DNA from: Lithodes maja
Lineage: Eukaryota > Arthropoda > Malacostraca > Decapoda > Lithodidae
DNA length: 64,000 nucleotides
Assembly (NCBI GenBank): GCA_037953745.1
Contig: JBAKBP010006558.1
Location: 1-64,000, forward strand
Direction: 5' to 3'
Shown here: piece by piece, positions 41,352-51,650 of the stretch
Numbering within the stretch: position 1 is the first letter of the stretch
How the letters are laid out: each line of letters starts with the position of its first letter
Program-made: the position numbers and the translations under genes
The notes under the pieces: generated by a model
The model's input: only the letters and a program-made list of their open reading frames with translations
Told to the model about the DNA's origin: nothing
Database searches by the model: none

Positions 41352-43940
41352 ATGCACTACCCCTGCTTGTGCCGGTATCCCTATTTTTGCGCACACTCTT
41401 TGCATTGTGTTAAATGTCTAGACCGTTCAAGGGGTCTCTGGGTAATGCGTAATTGTTCTTTTTGCTCCCAATTAGCTGTAAAGGTCCTTTGCGACAATGA
41501 TAAGACCGCGGAAGTAGCGTTAAGAGAAGTAAGGCAACAGATGTCAGCCTACACTACGATTGTTGCGCATAAATCACTTCAATGTGACAACGTCCCTCTT
41601 TGGGATAGATTACTCTTTGAACACCCTCCCCCTAAACATTCCTCTAGAGTCACGAGTCATAAGCCGGCGGAGACTGGTCAGGGTTCTGTATCTTCTGCTG
41701 CTACACCGAAACGTCCAAGAGAGCCTACACCCCCGGCGTCCGCCTCCTCGTCTCGGGCGAGATCTCGGTCTAGGTCACCTCTCAGACGACAGTCATCTAG
41801 TCTTGCCTCTTCACCAGCGAGTAAGAAGAGTAGGACGGAAAGTTCCACCAGTGGTCACGGCGATGAATCCTCCAAATCAAAGAGTAGTTCACGGTCACAC
41901 CGTAGCCATAAATCCTCCAAAAAGGATTCCCATAAACGAAAGTCCTCCCTACATTCACCAGCTTCTAGTGCCTCTCTTCGTACCTCTACCCCAGACAGAG
42001 TTTGTGTTAGGTCTCAAGGGTCCAGTGCGGTGCCTGTCCCTAAAGAGGATTTACCCATAAATATTTTAACCCTGGAATTGGAAAGTTCAGGGGGTTCAGT
42101 AATTGAGAATGTTTCAGACTCCCAAGAGAGTGTAGGCCAGGGCCTCGGTGTTTGGCGGTTTGCTCAGCCAGGGTCTGACCACCCACGTCCGACTCAAACG
42201 AGTCACACAGTAGCTGATGTCCACAGGGACGCGGCGATCCCATCCTCTATTCCTGACTTATCTTCGCAACAAGGTACCCCAGCTTCGGGGGGATCTTCTC
42301 AGGAGGATCAGGAGGAGAAAGACGAGGTTTCAATAATTTCGGAGATGGAAGGGCAAGAGTCAGGCTCAGGCTTAGATGCCGCGCAGGATATTAATGATTC
42401 ACCTGTAAGTTCATCATCAAACCAATTTGTTACTGCGCAAGAAATTAATGGGCTGCTTACTCATGCTTTATCTAAATTTTTTGGCCAACAACAGGAAACA
42501 CCCACAATGGACTTGGGGGCTCCCACGACAAGTTCTACGGTACGGCCTCTGATGACTTCGATTGCTTTATCTAAGATCCCTAACCCCCCCACTCTGTCAA
42601 CATCAGTGGTTACTAGGCCTGCTACGGCGGCATTGACAACTTCAAATGTCAGGGTCATCACGGATGTCAATCCACCCCCTCTAGACAAGGCGCCTCTCAG
42701 AAAGGTAGCTATGCCCTTGCTTTATGGACCAGACGAGTCATGGGTCCTTTTGACCCCCACTAAACCAGAGCTCGCCCAACCTACCTTGTCAGGGGAACTC
42801 CCAGTACCGCGTGAGTGGGTCATCCAGGGCAATAAATCAAAGAAATTAAGGGCCTTGGATAATTTGGGAAATGTACTAGACGTAAACATCAAGGCTATAC
42901 CTAGTTATTATCACCAAGACTATTTTGTTTATGCTACTAAGCCAGCTTTACCCCCTGCCTCAGCTTCAAAACTATTTTCAGACTGGTCTAAGCTGGATGG
43001 GTTTAATGATATTAAGACTCTGTCAGCTCTCACTTCTGAACTTGATTTACAGACCGTCACAGACGAAGCAGCTAACCCAGTTTTGAAGGTGGGGCAGTTG
43101 GGTCCAGGACCTTGGGTAGATTGGGAGATAGAGGCTCAAAACTTTGCAACCACATTTACTTCTAAATCTTCCCACCAGATCCCTCAAGATACTCATTCGT
43201 GGTTCTCCATGCCAGTAGGTTCTGCAGGCGGAGTCCCGTCAGCTTTGTTTTCTTTCCTAGCTGCCCCTAAGATTAATCTTTGTGAGCTAAAAGACCCTTT
43301 CACTACCCCTACCCCTACTCACCTAGACAGAGAATTTAAGCTAAGGGGGAAAGCTTTTCGCCTGTTCTCTCAGTACATAGTTTTTCAACAGGTGGCTAAG
43401 TCTTTACTGCGGTCCACTCAGGCAATCGCAGATGCGGATGCCAGAAGATCGGTTGAATTATCCCGGCGACTGCTCCTCCAGTCGTCAATCCAATCCTTGG
43501 GTGACATACGCACCGCCTTGCTTGAGGCGGTACGAGCAAGACAAGATCTCAGAATGTCTTTAGTTCGCAAGCTACCTGATCGCATTGCGAATCAGGTGGT
43601 CATGTCACCAGTGCTTACTCCCTCTTTAATGTTCCCTGAAGTGTGGCGAACGGTGTTCAATATGGCACAGGCCTTTAAGCACAGTCCCACCCCTTCTAAG
43701 AAACCTGCATTTAACTTCCCCAAACCCAGGCCAACCGCTAAAGCTCAGCCAGGGGGATCTAAACCCTTTCTTCCGCCTAAGTCCTCCCACTCCCCCCAGG
43801 GTCAGTACAGGCATAGACAGAGTAGGTTTTCAGGTCAGAGAGGACGCGGCCAGAATAAGCCAGGTCAGGGCCAGTCTTCGGCCAACACCAGCCAGCCGGC
43901 AAAGCGTCCAGCACCACCAACCCCACCATCAAAAAACTAA
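41352..43940 (+). CDS. DIRS-2w gag-like structural protein
   Basis: 862 codons from the first in-frame ATG at 41352; the frame is open from 41250. The N terminus is a Cys/His cluster (CLCRYPYFCAHSLHCVKC, then CSFC), perhaps a zinc finger, with a related cluster in DIRS-1w. Residues about 110-200 are Ser/Arg-rich with RSRSRSPLRR-type dipeptides. An acidic middle follows, then a folded-looking region (GPWVDWEIEAQNF, LRGKAFRLFSQYIVFQ, ADADARRSVELSRRLL). The C terminus is basic and Pro/Gly/Gln-rich. It ends at TCA AAA AAC TAA, and the RT frame is -1 to it. The capsid role is inferred from position in the element. Confidence 0.75.
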   Translation: MHYPCLCRYPYFCAHSLHCVKCLDRSRGLWVMRNCSFCSQLAVKVLCDNDKTAEVALREVRQQMSAYTTIVAHKSLQCDNVPLWDRLLFEHPPPKHSSRVTSHKPAETGQGSVSSAATPKRPREPTPPASASSSRARSRSRSPLRRQSSSLASSPASKKSRTESSTSGHGDESSKSKSSSRSHRSHKSSKKDSHKRKSSLHSPASSASLRTSTPDRVCVRSQGSSAVPVPKEDLPINILTLELESSGGSVIENVSDSQESVGQGLGVWRFAQPGSDHPRPTQTSHTVADVHRDAAIPSSIPDLSSQQGTPASGGSSQEDQEEKDEVSIISEMEGQESGSGLDAAQDINDSPVSSSSNQFVTAQEINGLLTHALSKFFGQQQETPTMDLGAPTTSSTVRPLMTSIALSKIPNPPTLSTSVVTRPATAALTTSNVRVITDVNPPPLDKAPLRKVAMPLLYGPDESWVLLTPTKPELAQPTLSGELPVPREWVIQGNKSKKLRALDNLGNVLDVNIKAIPSYYHQDYFVYATKPALPPASASKLFSDWSKLDGFNDIKTLSALTSELDLQTVTDEAANPVLKVGQLGPGPWVDWEIEAQNFATTFTSKSSHQIPQDTHSWFSMPVGSAGGVPSALFSFLAAPKINLCELKDPFTTPTPTHLDREFKLRGKAFRLFSQYIVFQQVAKSLLRSTQAIADADARRSVELSRRLLLQSSIQSLGDIRTALLEAVRARQDLRMSLVRKLPDRIANQVVMSPVLTPSLMFPEVWRTVFNMAQAFKHSPTPSKKPAFNFPKPRPTAKAQPGGSKPFLPPKSSHSPQGQYRHRQSRFSGQRGRGQNKPGQGQSSANTSQPAKRPAPPTPPSKN
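43931..43937 (+). promoter_or_regulatory. -1 ribosomal frameshift heptamer A AAA AAC
   Basis: The canonical slippery heptamer sits in the gag reading frame directly before its TAA stop (43938-43940). Slipping by -1 leads into CTA AAG TCT and the RT frame, which is open from there. About 30 bases downstream, GCCGG (43973-43977) and CCGGC (43997-44001) could form part of a stimulatory stem. Frame and motif are seen; the function is inferred from known viral and retroelement frameshift sites. Confidence 0.65.
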
Positions 43941-46904
43941 AGTCTCTCTCACTCCCGGTGCCAACCTTAAGGCCGGAGGACACGAGGGTAGTACAGCCGG
44001 CGAACCCTTGTCTGCTAACTGGGTCGTTCCGAACGTGTCACCAAGCATGGCCATTAAACACTTGGGCACGGATGGTGGCACGCAAAGGCATCACTTGGCA
44101 GTGGATCCGGCGACCTCGCTTACGTCAGCCGACAACGGCGAATTTTGTTTCTTTAGAGGTGGAGTCACTGGTCCAGGAAATGATTGCCAAGAATGTCATC
44201 ATCCCGGTCCCCCCAAATTACCCTGTATTCACGTCCAAACTATTTTTGGTTCCCAAAAGGGACAGTGTTCAGATGAGGCCGGTCGTAGACCTGTCTTATC
44301 TGAACCTTCACATTCACAACGAATCTTTCAGAATGTTAACAGTACACCAAATCAGGCTAACACTTCCGCCGGGAGGTTGGATGTGTTCACTAGACCTGAC
44401 AGACGCCTATTGGCACGTATCGGTCAACAAAAGATTTCAAAGGTTTTTGGCCTTACGGATCAGGCACCAAAATTTTGTTTTTCAAAGGATGCCGTTCGGC
44501 TTGAACCTAGCACCTCGATTATTCACGAAATTAGTCCGGCAAGGCCTGATGCCATTATTAAAACAGGGGATCAGAGTGTTGTGGTACCTAGACGACTGGC
44601 TGGTGGTGGCAGAGACACAACAATTATGCATCAAACATGTCAATATCATTTTAAATCATGTCAAAACTCTAGGCTTCAAGGTAAATCTGGTAAAGTCAAA
44701 CCTTGTTCCCTCACAAGTACTTCAGTGGATAGGGCTGGTCTGGGACACGGCCGCTCTCACTCTGAGTCAGAGTGTGGACAATCGCAACAGGTTTCGCAGG
44801 AAACTGTTCATGTTTCTTCACAGTCTGACTACGACGCGGAGGGTCTGGGAGTCTCTGGTCGGCTCTCTCAACTGGATTCAACTAACTGTCAAGTTGGGCC
44901 GGTTGAAAGTAAAACGATTAATATTGGAAGGCAACAAATATTTCCCGCTCTTACCGGCGGGAAAATTATGGCCCATCCCGAAATTAATCCACACCTTGCT
45001 AGCGGTCTGGGCAAAGAGGGAAACGTTGCACTCAATAATGTCATGGACCTCTCCTCCACCAACGGTATGGGTAGACACGGATGCGTCAGGCACAATAGGG
45101 TGGGGATTTCAATCAAATCAGGGGCACCAGGGTCAGGGGCTTTGGTCCCACTTAGAAATCTCTCACATCAATGTCAAAGAATTACTAGTCCCCTTGTATT
45201 TCCTTCAGGCTCACGGCCCGGCGTTACGGGGCAAGTCGGTGGCCTTCAGAATGGACAATCTGAATGCAGTTCACTGTATTCAGAAACAAGGATCAACGAG
45301 GTCAAGGAGGTTGCTAAACGTGTCGGAAGAGATTTTTACTCTAGCCAACAGACTAGACATTTACCTTCACGCATCTTATCTCCCAGGCGTAGCGAACGTC
45401 TGGGCAGACGCTCTGTCCCGGAGACAGAGCACGACAGTAGAATGGGAGCTCAAGCAACCCATTTTCAACCTAGTGATTGCAGAGCTCTCCCATCCACAAG
45501 TGGATCTATTTGCGTCCGAGGAGACTCACAAACTCCCTCTATACCTCACCCGCCGGGCGAAAACGCCGGCAGGGGGGCCAGACGCCCTAGTGACAGACTG
45601 GAACAGATGGAGCTCCATCTATCTGTTTCCGCCGCCAGATGCGTCACTAATGTGCCACGTAGTGAACAAACTACGAGATTATCGAGGCTTACACTCCACC
45701 CTCCATTTAACGGACAAATGCGTGCAAGCACCTGTCCGTTCCTGCTAAATGTCCGTTGCTGCTAAATACTGTCCAGTCCGGATGTAATCCGGAAATTCCT
45801 TGAGAAAAATTCGGTGTTGAGTACAGGTGTCCGGATCGTGACATTTAACTGTTATGCATCCTTTTTTTTACTGTACCTGAAATAAATCCTGGTAATCCCT
45901 TGTGCTACACCCTATTGATAATGCAAAACTATTGAACACACTTAAAAGTGTATATTATTTGGTCTCTATATAATCTGTGAATCATTTCCGATATGATAGA
46001 ATTAAAGATTTTATTTTCCACCAACTCATAATCAGCAAAAACGACACAAATGTCAATTAAAAACATGTTATAATATTACCCCATCATTTTGTGTATACCG
46101 TGGGAACAAAAAAAAACAAAAATCTATCAAACGTAAATCTCCCGTCTGGGAAGCTCGGCGCATAGACGGAGGGGAGGGTTGAAATATTTTGTTGACTATC
46201 TCATTTATTATTTATCTATGTGCTGGAAGGATATTATATTTTTCAATTCCATCACATTAGAAATTATTCAAAGATTACAAAAAGTCCAAATAAGACATAG
46301 TTATGTTAATGTATAAGGGATTTAGGTAGATGAATTAGAGAGATAGATAGATAGAAAGAGTGTGTATATCGAGGGAAAAAACAAAACAAAAAAATCTATC
46401 AAACGTAAATCTTCCGTCTCTGCTGGCACGGAGGGGAGAGTTGAAATATTTTGTTGACTATCTTATTTATTATTTATCTATGTGCTGGAAGGATATTATA
46501 TTTTTCAATTCCATCATATTAGAAATGATTCAAAGATTACAAAAAGTCCAAATAAGACATAGTTATGTTAATGTATAAGGGATTTAGGTAGGTGCATTAG
46601 AGAGATAGATAGAGCAACGGACTTTGCTCCAACTTTTTTATAGCAACGGACTATGTCCGTTGCTGGGTCCATTGTCCGGCCTACATTTTTTGACCGTTAT
46701 TGCCGATATCCGTTAAATCGGAATCCGTTAAATGGAGGTTAGAGTGTAGTCTCGCTAATCGCGCCCCTGTGGTACCAGCAATTGAAAACGTGGTGCCCGG
46801 ACCCGGTGTCGCTCCCGGTCGGGTATTTCCACTTAGACACGATTGGCAACCTAGCGACCTCGCTGACTTTTGCATTATGGACATTCAGGAGGCCAAGTGG
46901 CTAG
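43937..46904 (+). CDS. DIRS-2w reverse transcriptase/RNase H (split by TA MITE)
   Basis: Frame -1 to gag, entered at 43937. There is no ATG between there and the RT domain other than internal Met codons, consistent with frameshift expression. RT motifs: MRPVVDLSYLN (about 44275), CSLDLTDAYWHVSV with the first catalytic Asp, MPFGLNLAPRLFTKLV, and YLDDWLVV (about 44583). RNase H: TVWVDTDASGTIGWGF, HINVKELL, MDNLNAV and VWADALSR. After RDYRGL the frame is cut by the TA MITE. With 45692-46748 removed it would continue to TAG 46902-46904, and that tail resembles DIRS-1w (APLW, WCPDPVSLPV), so it is probably genuine C terminus. Confidence 0.82.
44008..45765 (+). other. Long alternative frame over RT/RNase H, in frame with the recombinase
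   Basis: 585 codons without a stop in the frame +1 to gag, fully overlapping RT/RNase H. When the TA MITE and one TA are removed, this frame runs directly into the recombinase (TTRLSRL then SLANRAPVVPA). It could be the N-terminal part of the recombinase ORF, since extensive overlap between these ORFs is reported for DIRS-type elements, or an empty frame kept open by base composition. I cannot recognise a domain in it. Confidence 0.4.
45692..46746. mobile_element. TA-flanked MITE between RT and recombinase of DIRS-2w
   Basis: 1055 bp flanked by TA (45690-45691 and 46747-46748). The termini begin CACTCCACCCTCCATTTAAC and end with the near-complementary TTAAATGGAGGTTAGAGTG. There is no transposase. 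An internal segment of about 240 bp is duplicated in tandem (about 46110-46354 and 46376-46611). TA duplication and termini point to the Tc1/mariner/pogo group. Confidence 0.82.
46110..46611. repeat. Tandem duplication inside the TA MITE
   Basis: Two copies of a block running from AAATCTATCAAACGTAAATC to AGGGATTTAGGTAG and GAGAGATAGATAG, about 265 bp apart. They differ mainly in the CCGTCT...GACGGAGG segment, which is longer and palindromic in the first copy. Confidence 0.85.
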
Positions 46905-47643
46905 CACCATACGGTAGAGATGTGACCAATAAATTAATCAATCAATATACTCAGTCTACGAAACGACAGTATCACTCACATTGGCAAGCCTTTACTTCCT
47001 GGATCATCAGAACGGAACAGAATGTGCCGTCAGTGGCTTTAGTTTTCAATTATTTGAATTATCTGTTTGAGCAGAAACATTTATCTGTGGTAACGTTAAA
47101 AAATCACTTAACTGCGATTAGAGTGCCCTTTCTAGACCTTACAGGTCTCTCCATGCCGGTGGCGGAGGAAACAGGTTTTATGAGAGCTTGTTTTAAACTT
47201 CGCCCACCTCCCCGTCAGCTCATGCCTACTTGGTCTCTCGACAAAGCTTTGTCTTTACTTCACTCTCGTCTGTACCAAAATACTGCAGACTTTGCATTAC
47301 TCTTAAAAAAGGCGGTTTTCCTTATGGCTTTGGCCACCGGGAACAGAGTGTCTGAGCTGGCGGCGATGAGCAACACACCTAATTGCCTTAGGTTTGGTAG
47401 ATAGAATGAATGTATTTACATTGCAGCTTCCCCAGGTTTTGTAGCCAAGAATGAGCACAGTGCACACATGTTTTCTGAGTTCACGGTGCCGGCGTTAAAA
47501 AGGGGAAAGGTGCATCATAATCTATGTCCAGTGCAAGCTCTAACCAAATATTTGAGAGTAGCTCCTCTAAACCCCCAAGGTGCTTTATGGGTAGCAAGTA
47601 CGGGTAAACGCTTACTTAACCCTCCGGCCCCGGCTATGTATTA

Positions 47644-50385
47644 CAGTAAACTTCCGTTAATCCGAAGGGCAGCGGACCGGCCCTCGTTCGGATTAGTGGT
47701 TTTTTCGGATTATCGGACGTTACCCCCCCCCCCCGACTTTTTTTTGAAGACCCAAACCAAGACACAAACACATGATAATAATGATAATAATGACTAATCA
47801 TGACTTTAACTCACCTTATATGAAGAGAAGAGATGTGTAGCATTGAAGATAAGCCCCCAGCACCAGCCCCAACCCAGCCCCCAACCAGCCACTAGCCCCC
47901 TAGCCCCATATTAGTAACTTATAATCACTGCTCCGCACTGTAAGTGTACTTTAATATAAAATGAACTTAAAAAGACTTATTTTTTTTTGTATTTTGCTGG
48001 TTTTATATTTTTTTGGGGGTCCTTAAATCTACTACACTTCACTGATTATTACTCCACAGCCATATCCTCCAAGCCTTCAATATCTGAAGGGGGAGCTAGG
48101 GCTACCTCAGGAGTGGCTAGGCTGGCTGGGGCTACCACAGGGGCGGCTGGGGCTACCACAGGGGCGGCTGGGGCTACCACAGGGGCGGCTGGGGCTACCT
48201 CAGGAGTGGCTAGGCTGGCAGGAGCTACCACAGGGGTGGCTGGGGCTACCTCAGGAGTGGCCTTCACAGGGGATGCTAGGTCCTCCCAGCCTTCAAAATC
48301 AGCAGGAGGCATAGGTTCTGGTGTGGTAAGAGGTTCAGGTGAGCTGGTACGCGAGTCGTCTGTGAGAGGCATTGTTGCAGGTCTAGGGTTGTCTGGTTCA
48401 TCTGATCGACGGCCCCGTTGGTGCATGTTTTTCATCAGGTCCCTGATGTCTGCCTGCTTGACTGCCCTGCCCCTTTTCGCATAGAACTCATTACGGAGGA
48501 TGTGGAAATCGATTGTTTCACTTGCATTATATTGGCTAGACTGTTCCACAAATTTTACCAGACCATCGAAATAGGTAGCAGCTTCCTTCCAGGTTACTTT
48601 GCCATCGTCATCTGCCTCTTCCTCTTCCTCAGACGAGTGCTCCTCAACATAGTCTGGCTCCACAACACTCCGGATAATTTCTGTATCTGTCACCTCTTCC
48701 TCGCCCTGCAGGTCACCATCCACATCAACCCACTCCTCAATATCCTCTTCAGTCATCCTCTTGGGGTCGTTGACCGGCACGGTATCCATCAGGCCTCGGA
48801 TTTCGTTGATTGCCTCCCTGCGACGCCCAAGAAAGCCTTCGAAATCGTGCTCATCTTCTTCAACTTCTTCAGGGTCATCTACCTGGGCATACAGCTTGTT
48901 CCAACATTTCTTGAGGGTTACCTCCGAAACATCCTTCCAGGCTAGGGCAGCATCATATATGGCATCCTTGATTGAAAAACTTGACTGGAAAGTTTTTACT
49001 GATGCATCAGAGTTAATCAGCTTGCGGGCAAATGAGGACTTGTAGCTCTGCTTAAACTTCTGGCACACACCCTGGTCCATTGGTTGTATCAGACTAGTCA
49101 CATTAGGGGGCAAGTAGGTGACAAAGATGTTTCCAGACACTAGTTCGTGGGCAGGGGGATGTGCTCTGCAGTTATCCAGGAATAGGACAGCCTTGGTGTC
49201 CTCAGGAAGGTCAATCGACTTGAAGTAGGCCTTGACTTCGGGAACAAAGTGCTTGAAAAACCAATCATGGAATACTTGGGCAGTCATCCATGCATTGCTC
49301 TGTGCATCATAGATCACTGGCAACTTCCCTCGCATGTTCTTGAAAGCACGGGGATTCTTAGCCTTGCCGATAACAAACAAACGATTGCGACATTTACCGG
49401 AAGCATTCCCACTCAGCAGGATTGTGAGACGTTCTTTATTCATTTTGAATCCGGGTGCAGCCTTCTCTCCTCTACCAGCTAATGTCCTTCTTGGCAAACA
49501 GCGCCAATATAGCCCTGTCTCGTCTGCGTTAAAGATTTGGTCTGGGGTCAGCTGGTGATCTTGAACAATGGTAGCAAAAATGTGTGCAAACCGATCGGCG
49601 GCCTCTTTGTCGGCAGAATTCTTTTCTCCGGCGACATCTAGGACCCTAATTCCATGCCTAATTTTAAAGTTTCTCAACCAGCCGTCGGAGAATTTTATAT
49701 CGTCTTCCATATTCATATCAGACAGGAATTGCTTGGCCTTTTCAATTATCATAATCCCTGAGATAGGCTTGCCCTCAGCCCGCTTGGCCGTAAACCACTT
49801 ATGCACTGCCTCGTCAAGTTTTTCATGTTTTGGTTTTTTCATTGTCTTTCTCACATCACCCGTATAACTTGACTTCCCAAAGGCAACAAACTTCGATAAG
49901 TTAGCCTTTGCCTTCACTATGTTTGAAACTGTGGAGGCACCGATATTAAAAGTTTCCATAACTTTACGCCGATCACTGCCTTTCTCTACCATCGCTATCA
50001 CTCGCAATTTGTCAGCTATGGACAGAGTTACGTGCTTCCTCTTATGTTTGTTCTTGTCATTCCTCCCTCGTGCACCTGAAGTTGCTGTGGGACCCATCAC
50101 TAAGTCACTAAGTCACTATATCACAGGATAAACACGGGATAAACAACGTTTCAGGTAGACCGACAACGGCAGACTGTTTACTCCGGCCTGGCCGCTAGAG
50201 GGACGATATTTTGAATTATCGCGCGCCCGGTAAATTCAAAAAATCGAACTACTGGGTGAATTCGGATTTGGCCTCAAATTGAAAAATTCGGACTATTGGG
50301 AGAATTCGGATTTGGCCTCAAATTGAAAAATTCGGACTATTGGGAGATTCGAATTATCGGTCGTCGGATTAACGGAAGTTTACTG
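47644..50385 (-). mobile_element. Tigger-type DNA transposon, apparently autonomous
   Basis: 2742 bp flanked by TA (47642-47643 and 50386-50387). The terminal inverted repeats are perfect over CAGTAAACTTCCGTTAAT. A single long transposase frame fills the minus strand. Near the right end the ATTCGGATTTGGCCTCAAAT block is repeated twice in tandem. The termini match those of the MITE at 6790-7773, making this the likely type of source element for it. Confidence 0.9.
48049..50097 (-). CDS. Tigger (pogo-superfamily) transposase
   Basis: 682 codons from ATG 50097; the GTG before it is disregarded. N-terminal: a CENP-B-type helix-turn-helix (LSIADKLRVIAMVEKG, ASTVSNIVKA) and a second DNA-binding helical domain (FSDGWLRNFKIRHGI). 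Catalytic DDE/D domain: first Asp in FNADETGLYW, second in LFLDNCRAH, third in QPMDQGV with 32 residues between the second and third. An acidic region follows (VDVDGDLQGEEEV, HSSEEEEEADDD), then a C-terminal tail of repeated PVVAPAAP-like octapeptides. There is no stop or frameshift, and all three catalytic acids are present, so the protein could be active. Confidence 0.9.
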   Translation of the reverse strand: MGPTATSGARGRNDKNKHKRKHVTLSIADKLRVIAMVEKGSDRRKVMETFNIGASTVSNIVKAKANLSKFVAFGKSSYTGDVRKTMKKPKHEKLDEAVHKWFTAKRAEGKPISGIMIIEKAKQFLSDMNMEDDIKFSDGWLRNFKIRHGIRVLDVAGEKNSADKEAADRFAHIFATIVQDHQLTPDQIFNADETGLYWRCLPRRTLAGRGEKAAPGFKMNKERLTILLSGNASGKCRNRLFVIGKAKNPRAFKNMRGKLPVIYDAQSNAWMTAQVFHDWFFKHFVPEVKAYFKSIDLPEDTKAVLFLDNCRAHPPAHELVSGNIFVTYLPPNVTSLIQPMDQGVCQKFKQSYKSSFARKLINSDASVKTFQSSFSIKDAIYDAALAWKDVSEVTLKKCWNKLYAQVDDPEEVEEDEHDFEGFLGRRREAINEIRGLMDTVPVNDPKRMTEEDIEEWVDVDGDLQGEEEVTDTEIIRSVVEPDYVEEHSSEEEEEADDDGKVTWKEAATYFDGLVKFVEQSSQYNASETIDFHILRNEFYAKRGRAVKQADIRDLMKNMHQRGRRSDEPDNPRPATMPLTDDSRTSSPEPLTTPEPMPPADFEGWEDLASPVKATPEVAPATPVVAPASLATPEVAPAAPVVAPAAPVVAPAAPVVAPASLATPEVALAPPSDIEGLEDMAVE

Positions 50386-51116
50386 TATATATATATTCCT
50401 CGAAATCCGGGTGTTTTGGCCGAAAAACGTCTAGGCTAGGCTACCGTATATTCGTTAATCAGACTGCTTCCCGCATTCCCGCGCATCCCCAAGCCTAGCT
50501 GTGTTATTTACCTGTAGAATGGCATTAAGTAGAGCTCTCTAAGTCAACTGGGTGAGCTGTGATGATGATTTCATTGGAGATAACTTTATGGCCAAACCAG
50601 CCACTTTACACCACTTTTCGATACTGAACAACAACATACAGGCACACACGAACAAGCGACGCTCTCCTTCTTGTGGCCGGAGATGCGGAGCATCGGTCCA
50701 GCCGGCTGTTGTTTACATGCGTCGGACCGACGCCTCGCACACGAAGCTCACAGGCTTTCAACCACTGGTACTATGTAGTACCACCCGGGTTCCTGGGGGC
50801 AAAAAATAATGGTACACGTGAGTACCAACCGGGTTTGAAGGGTTAAACGGCGATTAGCCTCTCTTCTGGTCGAAGTCATTAAAGAGAGTAATCCCGGCGT
50901 TGTGGGTAGGGCCACGATTTACGCAAATGGGCAGCCTCTTTACGTTTCCTGAAAAAAATTTCAGTAGAAGATATCGCGTCCACTCAGTTGTGGGCGTCTA
51001 ATCATACGTTTTTGTCTAGATACTTGTCAGTTGCTCTAGACAAACCTTCCTTACCATGTATAGCTTTAAGGCAGAGGGTCTAGGTGGCCCTGCAGTCACT
51101 TTTGTTTACTTTCACG

Positions 51117-51139
51117 GGAGGGGGGGGGGGGGGGGGGGG
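51117..51139. repeat. Poly(G) tract downstream of the recombinase
   Basis: About 22 G interrupted by a single A at its left part (GGGAGGGGGG), between the recombinase stop and the internal complementary region of DIRS-2w. The surrounding 51082-51650 shows no coding potential; it is the 3' untranslated part of the element. Confidence 0.8.
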
Positions 51140-51650
51140 TGCAGTCAGTTGACATAGGACACCCTAGACCCCGCCAGAGTATGAGAGCTGTGATACAATT
51201 TAAGGTCAATGTGATATGAAAATTTCTCAGAGAAATTGTGCTAGTACAATGTTAGTACAAAACAACGGGGTTGTTATAGTAGTTTTAGCTGCGAAAGCAA
51301 TTTAATATTAGAACAGTGGAGATCCTTTGCAATTTATCTCCACGATTATTTTGGGGGTTTATTATGTGCACATATAAACTTATAACTTGTTATTTTTGTC
51401 ACCACTCGTTGAGTGGGGTGCCTTTGTAACTACAGATCTGTGTTCAGAATCTTCAGGGTTACCCATTTTTTGTCAGGCAGGCTTCTTTGAAGCACGCACC
51501 TGCCTCAACCCCTTTTTCTGGTATATTTTTGGCCTACGCCATGTTTAAATATATTTTTCAAAAGTAAGAATACTATGTGGTTGTTTTTATTATCTGCTTT
51601 TCTAGAGTTTTGATATGATTACGAATGTCCCCCTCCAGTCTTAGAAATCA

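Larger units (their letters stand above)
47620..50842. mobile_element. TTAA MITE (piggyBac-like target), copy 1, holding a Tigger
   Basis: Flanked by TTAA (47616-47619 and 50843-50846) in the recombinase gene. It starts CCCTCCGGCC and ends GGTTTGAAGGG. Without the Tigger it is about 480 bp and matches the copy at 59246-59725 over its whole length except near the right end. It has no transposase. The Tigger inserted in its internal TA-rich stretch (TATGTATTA/TATATATA). Confidence 0.8.
46748..51081 (+). pseudogene. DIRS-2w tyrosine recombinase, broken and split
   Basis: Starts SLANRAPVVPA just after the TA MITE; an upstream frame in the RT region may be its N terminus. The core-binding part runs STKRQYHSHWQAFTSW to LTAIRVPFL. 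The box I Arg is in ALATGNRVSELAAM (about 47338). A TAG at 47402-47404 interrupts, and the same frame continues to GALWVASTGKRLL at 47615, where the TTAA MITE inserts. It resumes at 50847 and, after a frameshift near 50905, has GHDLRKWAAS (His 50913) and SRYLSVAL (Tyr 51021-51023). A stop follows near 51080. Catalytic residues persist but the gene is dead. Confidence 0.78.
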
